Below are positions 8,261 to 18,636 of a stretch of DNA of 33,529 nt, one piece after another (position 1 is the stretch's first letter; every line of letters starts with the position of its first letter). Both the position numbers and the translations under genes were made by a program. This stretch comes from Lysobacterales bacterium (GTDB lineage: Bacteria > Pseudomonadota > Gammaproteobacteria > Xanthomonadales > SZUA-36), in the NCBI GenBank assembly GCA_029859505.1, contig JAOUCZ010000014.1, forward strand, positions 1 to 33,529. Direction: 5' to 3'. The notes under the pieces were generated by a model. That model was not told the origin of the DNA. It ran no database searches and saw nothing but the letters and a program-made list of their open reading frames with translations.

Positions 8261-8292
8261 AAAAAAAATGGGCCGGCTTCAAACCGGCCCAT
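8261..8292 (-). terminator. Rho-independent terminator of the acidic secreted protein gene
   Basis: Nine-base perfect arms 8268-8276 and 8284-8292 (core GGGCCGG/CCGGCCC) with a 7-base loop are followed, in the minus direction, by eight T residues (8261-8268 read as A on plus). On the plus strand no T-run follows, so it serves the minus-strand gene ending at 8319, 26 bases away. Confidence 0.9.
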
Positions 8293-8318
8293 CTTACTTA
8301 TCAAATAATGATTAGTGA

Positions 8319-9572
8319 TCACTCACCAGGAAACAGTACTTCCAATATAACCTGCGGATCATCAACCCCGGTCTCCCGAACCTCTATGACGAGACCCCTG
8401 GGGTCAAAATCCAGTTCCAGGGTATCCGACTTCATAGGATCAGTGAACTTCACCATGCCTTCAGTTTTGTTTTTGTGCTCTAAAACTTCGACATCACCTT
8501 CGGGTTCACCAGCGACTTCTACTGAATAAAAACCGACCGGAACGTCTTTAACCTTGACCGAAAATTCACGTTCATCCGTTTCAATTTCGTATTCAGCTTC
8601 ACCCTTGGCACCTTCAATAAACCCGGTGCTGGTAAAGTCAGCTTCTATTTTGAGGACATCATCGTCATCCTTGTCCCCCGGCCCACCCGGCATTTTTTCA
8701 CTGAGCACATTCTCACCGGAAGTTAATACAACCACTTCACCACTGAGTACTTCGATTTTGCATCCGCGCGGATCAAAATTCAGGTTTAACTTATCGTCAA
8801 TTTCAGGACTGCGGAATTCCAGTTCACCCTCACCATTCAAAACCGGCATATCGAACAGCTTCACTTCCACGTCAGGATCTTCATTGTCAGCACAAATTCT
8901 CACAACGTAATCACCATCAGCAATGCCTTCTGCCTCGACCTTGAAATCAGAGCGGTCAGTACGCTCCCAGAACTTGGCTTTTCCTTCACCGCTGCCGCCT
9001 TCTTCAGCCGGGTATAAATTGACGTCCAGCATCAATGGTTTGCCATTTTTGGGTGTGTCATCTGATATGCCGCCACTGCAACGTTGACGATAAATACTGC
9101 TGATGCGTTTGATCGGGAACTCACCCGTCTCAGTCTCGACTACAACATCACCATCCATCTCACTAAATACGTAGGTGGCCGTACCATGATTACAATTTTT
9201 GAATTCGAGATGCAGGGTTCCAACTGGAACAACTGATTCGTCACCTTCCAGGTCATCGGCCATAAAATTAACACCGGACGCCGAATAAAGCGTCATCTCA
9301 ATTTCGTTGCCCGTGACCGGCCCAACACCGAGATACCATGCAGTTAAAAAGTCTGATCCAAAGGTGTACCAAAAGACGATGCCGACTTTCTCATCCTCAG
9401 CCTGTTCACCAATCTGAATGGTCATGCCCTGGCTTTCCTGCTCGGGTTGTTCCCAAACACCGGAAAAACTTCCGGTAATCAGTGGGTCACCGGCAACTGC
9501 CGAGGCACTTAGAAAAAGAGAAAAAAAGAGTAAATAGGAGAGAACCCTTTTAAGGGTGGGTGTACGTTTCAT
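8319..9572 (-). CDS. Acidic secreted protein with Trp-rich module and duplicated FDPRG domain
   Basis: I do not recognise a named family for the whole 417-residue protein. A signal peptide covers about 1-27 (LLFFSLFLSASAVAG). Residues 34-136 form a module with GVWEQP, WYTFGSDFLTAWYLGVGP and VGTLHLEF, resembling a unit at the C-terminus of the subtilase at 18637. Residues 181-286 and 307-415 are two diverged copies of another domain, each with a long acidic beta-rich stretch and NFDPRG or DFDPRG (265-270, 388-393), joined by a glycine- and aspartate-rich linker (about 293-305). Three of its cysteines lie in the first half. It has its own promoter and terminator. No catalytic motif is apparent; binding or surface function is inference. 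Confidence 0.85.
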   Translation of the reverse strand: MKRTPTLKRVLSYLLFFSLFLSASAVAGDPLITGSFSGVWEQPEQESQGMTIQIGEQAEDEKVGIVFWYTFGSDFLTAWYLGVGPVTGNEIEMTLYSASGVNFMADDLEGDESVVPVGTLHLEFKNCNHGTATYVFSEMDGDVVVETETGEFPIKRISSIYRQRCSGGISDDTPKNGKPLMLDVNLYPAEEGGSGEGKAKFWERTDRSDFKVEAEGIADGDYVVRICADNEDPDVEVKLFDMPVLNGEGELEFRSPEIDDKLNLNFDPRGCKIEVLSGEVVVLTSGENVLSEKMPGGPGDKDDDDVLKIEADFTSTGFIEGAKGEAEYEIETDEREFSVKVKDVPVGFYSVEVAGEPEGDVEVLEHKNKTEGMVKFTDPMKSDTLELDFDPRGLVIEVRETGVDDPQVILEVLFPGE

Positions 9573-9589
9573 TTGAATTGCTCCATTTC

Positions 9590-9626
9590 GTTAACTGACG
9601 ATTCCTTTCGCCAAGGGTTAACTGAC
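9590..9626 (-). repeat. Direct repeat GTCAGTTAAC twice in the leader of the secreted-protein gene
   Basis: Two exact 10-base copies, at 9590-9599 and 9617-9626 (read on minus), lie 27 bases apart between the predicted promoter and the ribosome-binding site GGAG. Each contains the palindrome GTTAAC. The nearer copy ends a few bases before the ribosome-binding site, so a protein or RNA bound there could affect translation or transcription. Confidence 0.55.
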
Positions 9627-9637
9627 TTCCCGCGATT

Positions 9638-9666
9638 ATTAAAACAGTGAATCCGGAAAAACTCAA
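9638..9666 (-). promoter_or_regulatory. Predicted sigma-70 promoter for the secreted-protein gene
   Basis: Read on the minus strand, TTGAGT (9661-9666) and TTTAAT (9638-9643) are separated by 17 bases, close to the sigma-70 consensus. The start codon is 66 bases downstream, leaving a leader that contains the two GTCAGTTAAC repeats. Confidence 0.5.
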
Positions 9667-9757
9667 GTGATACTTGGTTGAATGATCGGATAACTACCAG
9701 GGAGATCACCACCTATGGATCGTGATTTGTCACATCATAAAGAGGTTTCTGACTAAT

Positions 9758-10549
9758 TCAGTCGTCACGCTTACCCGCAGACCACTGTGATGCGGTGAGT
9801 ATGCCTCGCAATATGTTGATTTCGTTCTGGTCCGGCTGCGCACGGTTGTATAGCCGGCGCATCCTGGCCATCAGACGCTTGGGTTGGTCCGGGTTCATAA
9901 AACCGATATCAAGCAAGGTCTGCTCCAGGTGGACAAAAAACATTTCCATCTGGCCGGCATCCACCGGCACCCAATCGGAAGGCGCTTTCACGACACCCGC
10001 CCCACCGAGCACGGCCATACGCAGTTCATAAGCCATCAGCTGAACGGCCTGGGCGAGATTCAGGGACCCGAACTCCGGGTTGGTTTCAACATGCACCAAC
10101 TGGTGACAACGCTGAATTTCGTCATTGGTAAGACCTGCACGTTCCTGGCCAAACAAAATCGCGATATCCTGACCGTGGTGCTCGGTTAAAACACTCTTGG
10201 CAGCGGAACGCAAATCCATTTGTGGCATGGGCAGGCTGCGCAAACGTGCGCTGGTACCCATGACCATGCTACAGCCATCAAGCGCAGATTCAAGGGAGTC
10301 ATGAACGACAGCCTTTTGCAGCAAGTCATCTGCACCGGATGCCATAGCCGTTGCTTCATGACAGGGGAAAGTCTTTGGATTGACCAGGTGCAGATGCTGC
10401 AAACCCATGACTTTCATGGCTCTGGCAGTCGCGCCAATATTGCCGGGATGACTGGTATTGATCAAAACAACACGTATATGTGACAAACGTGCTGCCACCT
10501 GCGCCTCGCTTCTGGTATCCTGTGCCGCCTTCGAGTTCATAGAATTCAT
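9758..10549 (-). CDS. trmJ: tRNA (cytidine/uridine-32-2'-O)-methyltransferase
   Basis: A SPOUT-class enzyme that methylates the ribose of position 32 in several tRNAs using S-adenosylmethionine. The 263-residue product has the conserved INTSHPGNIGATARAMK segment near its start, ILFGQERAGLTNDEI, and the trefoil-knot motif EFGSLNLAQAVQLMAYELR that binds the cofactor. I placed the start at 10549: the longer ATG at 10588 would run into the divergent suhB coding sequence and adds no conserved residues. A second in-frame ATG three codons further in is also possible. The pairing of trmJ divergent from suhB is common in Gammaproteobacteria. Confidence 0.93.
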   Translation of the reverse strand: MNSMNSKAAQDTRSEAQVAARLSHIRVVLINTSHPGNIGATARAMKVMGLQHLHLVNPKTFPCHEATAMASGADDLLQKAVVHDSLESALDGCSMVMGTSARLRSLPMPQMDLRSAAKSVLTEHHGQDIAILFGQERAGLTNDEIQRCHQLVHVETNPEFGSLNLAQAVQLMAYELRMAVLGGAGVVKAPSDWVPVDAGQMEMFFVHLEQTLLDIGFMNPDQPKRLMARMRRLYNRAQPDQNEINILRGILTASQWSAGKRDD

Positions 10550-10572
10550 ACTTATTTGTAGGTTATACAACC

Positions 10573-11370
10573 ATGGCCCATCCAACAATTAACATCGCTA
10601 TTAACGCCGCCCACATCGCCGGTGACCTGATGCGTCAGGAATTCCCCAAAGTGGCCAGCATCCCCGTAACGCAAAAAGCGCGGCACGATTACGTCACCGA
10701 AATTGACAAGTCCAGCGAAGCGCAAATTGTACGTGAAATTAAACGATATCACCCGGACCATGCAATACTCGGAGAAGAAGGCGGTGCACAGGGCGAGAGT
10801 GAATACGTCTGGATCATCGATCCACTCGATGGCACCAGCAACTACCTGCATGGCATTCCTCATTTTGGCATCTCTATCGCCCTGCAAATCAAGGGCCGTA
10901 CGGAACATGCGGTTGTCTATGATCCTATGCGGGATGAAATGTTCAGCGCCAGCCGTGGAAACGGCGCGCATCTGAACAATACCCGTATCAGGGTATCAGC
11001 CCGTACTACATTGGATAGCGCAATATTGGCAACCGCGTTTCCATTCCGTCAGCGCGGCATGATGAGTGTTTACACCGGTATTTTCAGTGATGTGTTCAGA
11101 AAAATCGAAGACATCCGGCGTAATGGTGCCGCTGCACTTGATCTTGCCTGGGTGGCTGCCGGACGGATGGATGCCTACTTTGAAATTGGCTTAAAACCAT
11201 GGGATGTCGCCGCAGGTGCATTACTGGTCCGAGAGGCCGGTGGTGTTGTTACCGATTTCGATGGCAATGATGCCGTTGAGGAATCGCGCTCAATCCTCGC
11301 AGCACCTTACAAGCTGATGACACCGTTGCGTAAGATCATCGAACCCCGTTGGGCGAAGATTAAAAGGTAG
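10573..11370 (+). CDS. suhB: Inositol-1-monophosphatase SuhB
   Basis: A 265-residue member of the inositol monophosphatase family, which in E. coli also acts with the rRNA transcription antitermination complex. The metal-binding residues are present: GEEGG (Glu68, Glu69), DPLDGTSNYLHG (Asp83, Asp86) and a C-terminal WDVAAGALLVREAGG. It is transcribed away from trmJ, with only 23 bases between the two chosen starts, and converges on secF through a shared terminator. Length and motifs are normal for the family. Confidence 0.96.
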   Translation: MAHPTINIAINAAHIAGDLMRQEFPKVASIPVTQKARHDYVTEIDKSSEAQIVREIKRYHPDHAILGEEGGAQGESEYVWIIDPLDGTSNYLHGIPHFGISIALQIKGRTEHAVVYDPMRDEMFSASRGNGAHLNNTRIRVSARTTLDSAILATAFPFRQRGMMSVYTGIFSDVFRKIEDIRRNGAAALDLAWVAAGRMDAYFEIGLKPWDVAAGALLVREAGGVVTDFDGNDAVEESRSILAAPYKLMTPLRKIIEPRWAKIKR

Positions 11371-11423
11371 CGCTATTTAGATCAAAACCAGTCTCATGAT
11401 TGTTTTTTCTGCTAATCGCGAAT

Positions 11424-11459
11424 GCAAAAAAAATCCCGGCGAAAGCCGGGATTTTTTTA
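11424..11459. terminator. Bidirectional terminator between suhB and secF
   Basis: An AATCCCGGC / GCCGGGATT stem with a GAAA tetraloop (11441-11444) is preceded by a run of A and followed by seven T residues. It can therefore end transcription from suhB on plus and from the secDF operon on minus. Confidence 0.93.
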
Positions 11460-11476
11460 GAAATGTAAACTGACTA

Positions 11477-12415
11477 TCAGGGCCTGGCGTCTAGCGTAGC
11501 ACCCTCTTTTTCCACTTCCATCAAATCGTACTTGCTCACACCCAGCATCAGCAGGGCGGAACTCGCGACGTAAATTGACGAGTAGGTACCGACCAGTACA
11601 CCGACGATCAGCGTAAACGCAAAACCGTGAATGATCTCACCGCCGAAATAGAACAACGCGATCAAAACAAGCAGGGTCGTGGTGGACGTCATCAAGGTAC
11701 GGGACAGGGTCTCATTAATCGAAGTGTTAACCACTTCAACCGGCTGACGTTTGCGATAGCGCGGGAAATTTTCCCGGATACGGTCAAACAGAACAATGGT
11801 GTCATTCAGAGAGTAACCAACAACCGCCAATATGGCTGCAACGACCGTCAGGTCAAACTCGATCTGTACCAGCGAGATGATGCCCATACTGATGGTAATA
11901 TCATGAAACAGGGCGGCTACCGCACCAACGGAAAAACGCCACTGGAAACGGAACATGACATACAGGAAAACACCGACCATGGCATAGATAACGGCCAGTA
12001 TGCCCTGCTCTGCCAGTTCTTCACCAACCTGCGGACCAACAAACTCAACCCGGCGCATTTCAATTTCACCTTCAACACCTGCACTCAAGGCTGCCAATAC
12101 ACGGGTGGATAACTCTGCACTGCTCTCCTCGATTTCAGAAGGCGGTATGCGCACGACGATATCGGTAGCGGCACCGAAGGTCTGTACCACGGAATCAAAT
12201 CCCGCATTGGCCAGGTTTTCACGTACTTCAGCGGTATTGGGTGGCGATGGGTAACCGACCTCAATTAATGTACCACCGGTGAAATCCAAGCCGAAATTTA
12301 AGCCGCGTGTTGCCAGCGAAAGAATTGAAATAACGATCAGAACGGTTGAGAGAATCAACGCGATTTTGCGCCGACTCATGAAATCGATATTGGTTTTGCG
12401 ATTCAGAAATTTCAT
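11477..12415 (-). CDS. secF: Protein translocase accessory subunit SecF
   Basis: A 312-residue inner-membrane protein that with SecD uses the proton gradient to pull exported polypeptides out of the SecYEG channel. It has a first membrane helix (about 18-36), the N-terminal signature LNFGLDFTGGTLIEV, a periplasmic domain, then five membrane helices with the family motif VVAAILAVVGYSLNDTIVLFDRIREN and an N-E-T-L-S-R-T segment. It begins 9 bases after secD and is the last gene of the queA-tgt-yajC-secD-secF block. Confidence 0.97.
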   Translation of the reverse strand: MKFLNRKTNIDFMSRRKIALILSTVLIVISILSLATRGLNFGLDFTGGTLIEVGYPSPPNTAEVRENLANAGFDSVVQTFGAATDIVVRIPPSEIEESSAELSTRVLAALSAGVEGEIEMRRVEFVGPQVGEELAEQGILAVIYAMVGVFLYVMFRFQWRFSVGAVAALFHDITISMGIISLVQIEFDLTVVAAILAVVGYSLNDTIVLFDRIRENFPRYRKRQPVEVVNTSINETLSRTLMTSTTTLLVLIALFYFGGEIIHGFAFTLIVGVLVGTYSSIYVASSALLMLGVSKYDLMEVEKEGATLDARP

Positions 12416-12424
12416 GCTAATACC

Positions 12425-14257
12425 CTAAATTGCCAGCTTACGAACACGTTTCTTGCCACCATAAACCAGGTTGATGACAGAGCGCGTGCCCATAATTGCA
12501 GTAAACATGGAAGTCACGATACCCAGTGACAGGGTTACCGCAAAGCCTTTGACCGGACCCGTACCAAACAGGAACAACACGAATGCTGCGATCAATGTTG
12601 TGATGTTGGCATCCGCAATGGTTGAAAATGCTTTTTCATAACCGGCCCGGATACTTGCCTGTGGTGTATTGCCATTGCGTATCTCTTCGCGGATACGCTC
12701 GAAAATCAGTACATTGGCATCAACCGCCATACCGATGGTCAAAACGATACCGGCGATACCCGGCATAGTCAGTGTTGCTCCCAGCATGGACAGCAAAGAC
12801 ATCAGCAGAACCAGGTTGGCAAACAGTGCCAGGTTAGCAACCAGGCCGAAGACCCGGTAATAAACTGCCATTAAGACCAGCACCAGTACAAAGCCGATGA
12901 CAACAGCTTTGAAGCCCTTGGCAACGTTATCTGCACCAAGGCTTGGGCCGACGGTACGTTCTTCAATAATTTCCATCGGTGCCGCCAGTGCACCTGCTCG
13001 CAGCAACAGGGACAGCTGTGACGCTTCCTGGATGGAACTCAGACCTGTTGTCTGGAAGCGCTTCCCAAATGGCTCACGTACAACAGCAACACTAATGACA
13101 TCTTCTATCTTGCTGCCGTTCGGTTTTTGTTCGATGTAAACAACCGCCATACGATTGCCGACGTTATCACGGGTAAAGTCCAGCATCCGCTTGGAGCCAA
13201 CACCATCCAGAGTTACGCTTACCGAGGGCTGACCGGTTTGCTGATCGAAAGAAGCCGAAGCACCAATCAACTGGTCACCGGAGACGATCAGACGTTTCTT
13301 GAGCAGAATCGGGTTACCGTTATCATCGGTGTAAAGACGTGATTCTGGTGGAATCCGGCCGCTTTGTGAGGCCGTAAATGCATCATTGCTCTCATCAACC
13401 GCACGGTATTCCAACGTGGCGGTTGCACCAATGATCTTCTTGGCTGCAACCGTATCCTGCACACCGGGTAACTGTACGACCACCCGGTCAGCACCCTGTT
13501 GCTGGATGACAGGCTCAGCCACACCCAGTTCATTGACACGGTTACGCAGGGTAGTGATGTTCTGTTTCAGAGCGGTCTGCTGCAATTCCAGCAATTGCCT
13601 TTCCTGCACCGTTGCGGAGATACCAAACGTGTCCCCTGCCGGTAGTTCGGTGATATTGAGCCCCTGCAAACTCTGATCGGTATTTAGCAGATTCAGAGTC
13701 TTGTCACGATCCTCAGCTGTACGCAACATTGCCAGTAGTCCGTTACCTTCGTGCCGGACAGAAACATAACGTACGCCATTGTCACGCAACACCGAACGAA
13801 TATCGTCCACGTAGCGATCCAATTGCTGACTCCGGGCTGTATCCATATCAACCTGCATAAGGAAGTGGACACCGCCCTGCAAATCAAGACCCAATGTCAT
13901 CGGCTTACCACCGATTGAACGTAAACCGTCAGGTGTCGCGTGTGCAAGGTTAAGTGCGACCACATACTGGTCACCCAATGCTTCACGGACCGCATCGGCT
14001 GCCAAAATCTGATCTTCAGCGTTATTAAACCGATACAACAGGCGGTTGCCTTCTTGCTCACTGCTTAGAAAGCTGATTTTTTCAACCAGCAATGCATCAT
14101 CGATATTGGTACTTAATTCAGCAGGCAATTCAAAGCCACGTGATGAAGTGATCTGCAAGGCAGGATCTTCACCGTAAAAATTAGGCAATGCATAAATGAT
14201 GCCCACTGTTACAACAACGAGTATCAGCAGGTACTTCCAGACGGAATACTGGTTCAT
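12425..14257 (-). CDS. secD: Protein translocase accessory subunit SecD
   Basis: A 610-residue inner-membrane RND-type partner of SecF. It shows the N-terminal helix (about 7-24), the LGLDLQGGVHFLMQVD motif (from about 122), the large periplasmic head domain, and a C-terminal bundle with GIVLTIGMAVDANVLIFERIREE, which carries the proton-pathway aspartate. The length matches the E. coli protein. It lies 38 bases after yajC on the same strand, as in most gammaproteobacteria. Confidence 0.97.
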   Translation of the reverse strand: MNQYSVWKYLLILVVVTVGIIYALPNFYGEDPALQITSSRGFELPAELSTNIDDALLVEKISFLSSEQEGNRLLYRFNNAEDQILAADAVREALGDQYVVALNLAHATPDGLRSIGGKPMTLGLDLQGGVHFLMQVDMDTARSQQLDRYVDDIRSVLRDNGVRYVSVRHEGNGLLAMLRTAEDRDKTLNLLNTDQSLQGLNITELPAGDTFGISATVQERQLLELQQTALKQNITTLRNRVNELGVAEPVIQQQGADRVVVQLPGVQDTVAAKKIIGATATLEYRAVDESNDAFTASQSGRIPPESRLYTDDNGNPILLKKRLIVSGDQLIGASASFDQQTGQPSVSVTLDGVGSKRMLDFTRDNVGNRMAVVYIEQKPNGSKIEDVISVAVVREPFGKRFQTTGLSSIQEASQLSLLLRAGALAAPMEIIEERTVGPSLGADNVAKGFKAVVIGFVLVLVLMAVYYRVFGLVANLALFANLVLLMSLLSMLGATLTMPGIAGIVLTIGMAVDANVLIFERIREEIRNGNTPQASIRAGYEKAFSTIADANITTLIAAFVLFLFGTGPVKGFAVTLSLGIVTSMFTAIMGTRSVINLVYGGKKRVRKLAI

Positions 14258-14295
14258 GAATCTGTCTCTAAAGTTTTAGGAGTAAGAGTGAAAAA

Positions 14296-14619
14296 TCAGG
14301 CAGACTTGATCGTGCCTTTCGGCATGACATTGGCTACAGCCTGACGCTGAAGTTTAATTTGCAGATTGTCAGCCAACTCCAGCGTAACAAAAGAATCGGA
14401 TACGTCAGTGATTTTTCCTAACAGGCCGCCATTGGTTATCACTTCATCGCCTTTGCTCAGTTGTGAAACCAGCTGCTTGTGTTCCTTCGCGCGCTTCATT
14501 TGAGGCCGGATCAACATAAAATAGAACACGGCAAAAATAACGATCAATGGAAGAAAACTCATCAGACCACCCGGTGAAGCTGCGTCCTGGGCGTATGCAT
14601 TTGAAATAAAGAAGTCCAT
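14296..14619 (-). CDS. yajC: Sec translocase accessory protein YajC
   Basis: A 107-residue single-span inner-membrane protein that associates with SecDF. Residues about 18-40 form the membrane helix (LMSFLPLIVIFAVFYFMLIRPQ), followed by the typical RPQMKRAKEHKQLVSQLSKGDEVITNGGLLGKI cytoplasmic beta domain. It precedes secD in the usual order. The 311-base gap before it suggests that yajC-secDF has its own promoter in addition to read-through from tgt. Confidence 0.96.
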   Translation of the reverse strand: MDFFISNAYAQDAASPGGLMSFLPLIVIFAVFYFMLIRPQMKRAKEHKQLVSQLSKGDEVITNGGLLGKITDVSDSFVTLELADNLQIKLQRQAVANVMPKGTIKSA

Positions 14620-14930
14620 GTTTACTCTCTTATCGGTCTATCGGGATTTCCCCAACAGGTTTATCAGATATTGTTCATTATCAAACTAAGTGGGGCTCAT
14701 GCGCTCATTTTCAAACACACAGGCCGAAACTCAACGGGATATTATAAGACATGCGGAAACATAAAACCGCCGTTTTTATTGATAATCTTCAACCACACCG
14801 CTGAATTATTCCAACCAGGGCAATTTGCAATTAATAATGTCCAGCCTCACCGGAAGCAGGCAGTTACAGAAACGCGGATGCCGGTTGTTATTGATACTGG
14901 ATTCAGGTTCGTGAACAAAACAGAAACTTC
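14620..14930 (-). other. Intergenic region tgt-yajC with a candidate yajC promoter
   Basis: This 311-base stretch has no convincing gene; the plus-strand reading frame across it (14671-14934) lacks a ribosome-binding site and any family resemblance. Reading on minus, a perfect TATAAT occurs at 14741-14746 with no good -35 box, about 120 bases before the yajC ATG. It could drive yajC-secDF. I see no strong hairpin or repeat here. Confidence 0.35.
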
Positions 14931-16106
<1,176 letters not shown>

Positions 16107-16141
16107 CTACTAGCAGTTCTCATTAAAGCAGACGGGTTCAT

Positions 16142-17158
16142 TCAGGTTAGCAACATCGCATCACCATAGCTGAAAAACCGGTAAGAGTGCTCAACGGCAT
16201 GCCGGTAGGCTGCCAGTATCCGCTCTTGCCCGGCGAATGCACTGACCAGCATCAGCAGCGTGGATTCTGGCAGGTGAAAATTGGTAATCATCGCGTCTAC
16301 AACACGGAATTGGTAAGGCGGGTAGATGAATATCCGGCTATCACCGGTAAATGGGCGCAGTGAACCATCCTGTGCAGCCGTTTCAAGACTGCGAACCGCT
16401 GTCGTTCCGACCGCAATAACACGCCCAGCGCGGGCTTTGGCAGCAGCAATGGCGTCACAGGCAGCCTGTGAAACTTCCAGCCACTCGGCATGCATCAGGT
16501 GATCTTCAATGTTTTCCACGCGCATAGGCTGGAACGTTCCGGCACCGACATGCAATGTGACCGTTGTGGATTCAACACCCGCCTCTTTCAATTGATCCAG
16601 CAATGCCTGGTCAAAATGCAGGCCGGCTGTTGGTGCCGCTACGGCGCCGGGTGTCTCCGCAAACACCGTCTGATAGCGACGTCTGTCCGTCTCGTTGTCT
16701 TCGCGTGTGATATACGGAGGCAAAGGCATGTGGCCAAGCCCCGTCAATAGATCCATCAAATCAACACCAACTGAGCGTAAATGAAAAAAGCCTTCCTGGC
16801 GCCCCAGAACCAGCAACTCACTGCCATTTTCCAGCACCAGTTTCCCACCCTGCTTTGGAGATTTACTGGCACGTACCTGTGCCAGGCACTCCTTCTGGTT
16901 CAACAGACGTTCGACCAATATCTCTATCCGCCCGCCTGTCGCTTTGAATCCATGCAGTCTCGCCGGAATAACCCTGGTGTTATTGAATACCAGCAAGTCC
17001 CCAGGGTTTAACAAGCCTGGAAGATCGCTAAACCTTCTGCCGCTCGATTGACCCGACTGTCTGTCCAGACACAGCAGACGACTTGCGCTTCGTTGCTCCA
17101 GCGGCCGCTGTGCAATCAACTCTTCGGGTAACTCATAGGAAAAATCTGTACGTTTCAT
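16142..17158 (-). CDS. queA: S-adenosylmethionine:tRNA ribosyltransferase-isomerase
   Basis: Transfers and rearranges the ribosyl group of S-adenosylmethionine onto preQ1-modified tRNA to make epoxyqueuosine, the step after Tgt. The 338-residue product begins [20 protein letters not shown] and contains the family blocks [42 protein letters not shown] and [21 protein letters not shown]. The start at 17158 has AGGATGG just upstream; an ATG two codons earlier is an alternative. It is the first gene of the export/queuosine block and is divergent from kynU. Confidence 0.96.
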   Translation of the reverse strand: MKRTDFSYELPEELIAQRPLEQRSASRLLCLDRQSGQSSGRRFSDLPGLLNPGDLLVFNNTRVIPARLHGFKATGGRIEILVERLLNQKECLAQVRASKSPKQGGKLVLENGSELLVLGRQEGFFHLRSVGVDLMDLLTGLGHMPLPPYITREDNETDRRRYQTVFAETPGAVAAPTAGLHFDQALLDQLKEAGVESTTVTLHVGAGTFQPMRVENIEDHLMHAEWLEVSQAACDAIAAAKARAGRVIAVGTTAVRSLETAAQDGSLRPFTGDSRIFIYPPYQFRVVDAMITNFHLPESTLLMLVSAFAGQERILAAYRHAVEHSYRFFSYGDAMLLT

Positions 17159-17289
17159 TACCATCCTGTTTCTTTTTAGCATTACAGGTCCTGGAATAAC
17201 CCGAAGCTGCTATTATCCTTTAAATATACAAGCTGCCCCACCACAATGGCGTCATAACTCCGAATTTAAAGGTCTGAGAGAAGAATTAG

Positions 17290-18576
17290 ATGAACGATAT
17301 CCTCGAACAGTCACATGATGAGGCCCGCGAACTCGACCGGCATGATGCCTTGAGTGATTTCCGCGAACATTTCTGGATACCCAAAAAAACTGATGGTAGT
17401 AAGCAGTTATATTTCTGTGGCAACTCCCTGGGTTTACAACCCAAAGCGGTTAAAGCAGCCGTGCTGGATGAACTCACCGCCTGGCAGGAGCTTGGTGTAG
17501 AGGGGCACTTCAGAGGCCAGCGACCATGGTTGTCTTACAATGACCAACTGCGTGGGCCAATGTCTGAATTGATCGGTGCGAAACCGCATGAAGTGGTTGT
17601 AATGAACTCACTGACCGTCAACCTGCACCTGATGATGATCAGTTTTTACCAACCCCAGGGGAAACGCAAAAAAATTCTGATCGAACATCAGTCCTTCCCT
17701 TCAGACCGTTACGCGGTTGAATCCCAGATCAGGATGCATAACCTCGACCCGAATGAGTGCCTGGTCGAAATAGCACCACGTGGAAACGGCCACACCCTTG
17801 ACGAAACCGTTATCGAAGATTATCTCGCCGAACATGGCGAACAGGTAGCACTGGTATTGTGGCCCGGGGTGCAATATGCCAGCGGTCAGTTTTTTGACCT
17901 GCAGCGAATTGCACAATCGGCACATAAAGCAGGTGCTCTCTGTGGTTTCGACCTGGCACATGCGGTAGGAAACGTACCGTTAAACCTGTGTGACAGTGGT
18001 GTTGATTTCGCAGTTTGGTGCACTTACAAATACCTGAACGCAGGTATGGGTGCCGTGGCTGGCTGTTTTGTGAATGAGCGCCATGGGGAATCGGAGAGCC
18101 TCAAACGACTGCATGGCTGGTGGGGCACCGCACCTGAATCACGCTTTTTGATGGAGCCCGATTTCGTTCCCGCCAGCGGAGCCGAGGCGTGGGTAATGTC
18201 TAATCCACCCATTCTGGCCATGGCACCCATAAGGGTTTCACTGGAGTTGTTTAAGCAGGCAGGCATGACCGCACTGCATGAAAAATCGATCGCCATGACC
18301 GCGTACCTGGAACAACTGATTCATTCTGAACTGAATGACTCGATCGAGATCATTACCCCCGCACAGCCAGGGCGCCGTGGCTGTCAATTATCCCTTCGAG
18401 TGCTTGCCGGACGTGACGCCGGCAGAGCCCTGTTTGAACAACTGGAAAAAGCTGGCACGATACCCGACTGGCGCGAACCGGATCTGATCCGGGTTGCGCC
18501 AGTACCGTTTTACAACCGGTTTGAAGATTGCTGGTTATTCGTCAACCAGGTCAAAACTCTACTTGGCAAAACCTGA
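17290..18576 (+). CDS. kynU: Kynureninase
   Basis: A PLP enzyme that cleaves kynurenine to anthranilate and alanine (or 3-hydroxykynurenine to 3-hydroxyanthranilate). The 428 residues show the YFCGNSLGLQP start of the fold, the cofactor aspartate in GFDLAHAVGN (Asp221) and the Schiff-base lysine in CTYKYLNAG (Lys247), followed by the substrate-pocket segment HGWWGT. No other kynurenine-pathway gene lies in the window, so whether it serves tryptophan catabolism or NAD synthesis cannot be decided here. It faces away from queA and ends in a hairpin. Confidence 0.96.
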   Translation: MNDILEQSHDEARELDRHDALSDFREHFWIPKKTDGSKQLYFCGNSLGLQPKAVKAAVLDELTAWQELGVEGHFRGQRPWLSYNDQLRGPMSELIGAKPHEVVVMNSLTVNLHLMMISFYQPQGKRKKILIEHQSFPSDRYAVESQIRMHNLDPNECLVEIAPRGNGHTLDETVIEDYLAEHGEQVALVLWPGVQYASGQFFDLQRIAQSAHKAGALCGFDLAHAVGNVPLNLCDSGVDFAVWCTYKYLNAGMGAVAGCFVNERHGESESLKRLHGWWGTAPESRFLMEPDFVPASGAEAWVMSNPPILAMAPIRVSLELFKQAGMTALHEKSIAMTAYLEQLIHSELNDSIEIITPAQPGRRGCQLSLRVLAGRDAGRALFEQLEKAGTIPDWREPDLIRVAPVPFYNRFEDCWLFVNQVKTLLGKT

Positions 18577-18595
18577 GCAGATTCCGCTCAGGTTT
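18569..18595 (+). terminator. Hairpin at the end of kynU, likely terminator
   Basis: A perfect 10-base stem, AAACCTGAGC (18569-18578) and GCTCAGGTTT (18586-18595), with a 7-base loop overlaps the kynU stop codon. The T-run is only three bases, so termination may be weak. The convergent subtilase gene ends about 42 bases further on. Confidence 0.55.
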
Positions 18596-18636
18596 AATGT
18601 AGCCAGCTTTCTACCACCATAACCGCTCTCGGCAGC

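Noticed and set aside
10550-10588. Longer trmJ start at 10588
   Set aside because: It would overlap the divergent suhB coding sequence by 16 bases, and the extra residues are not part of the family; the ATG at 10549 is sufficient.
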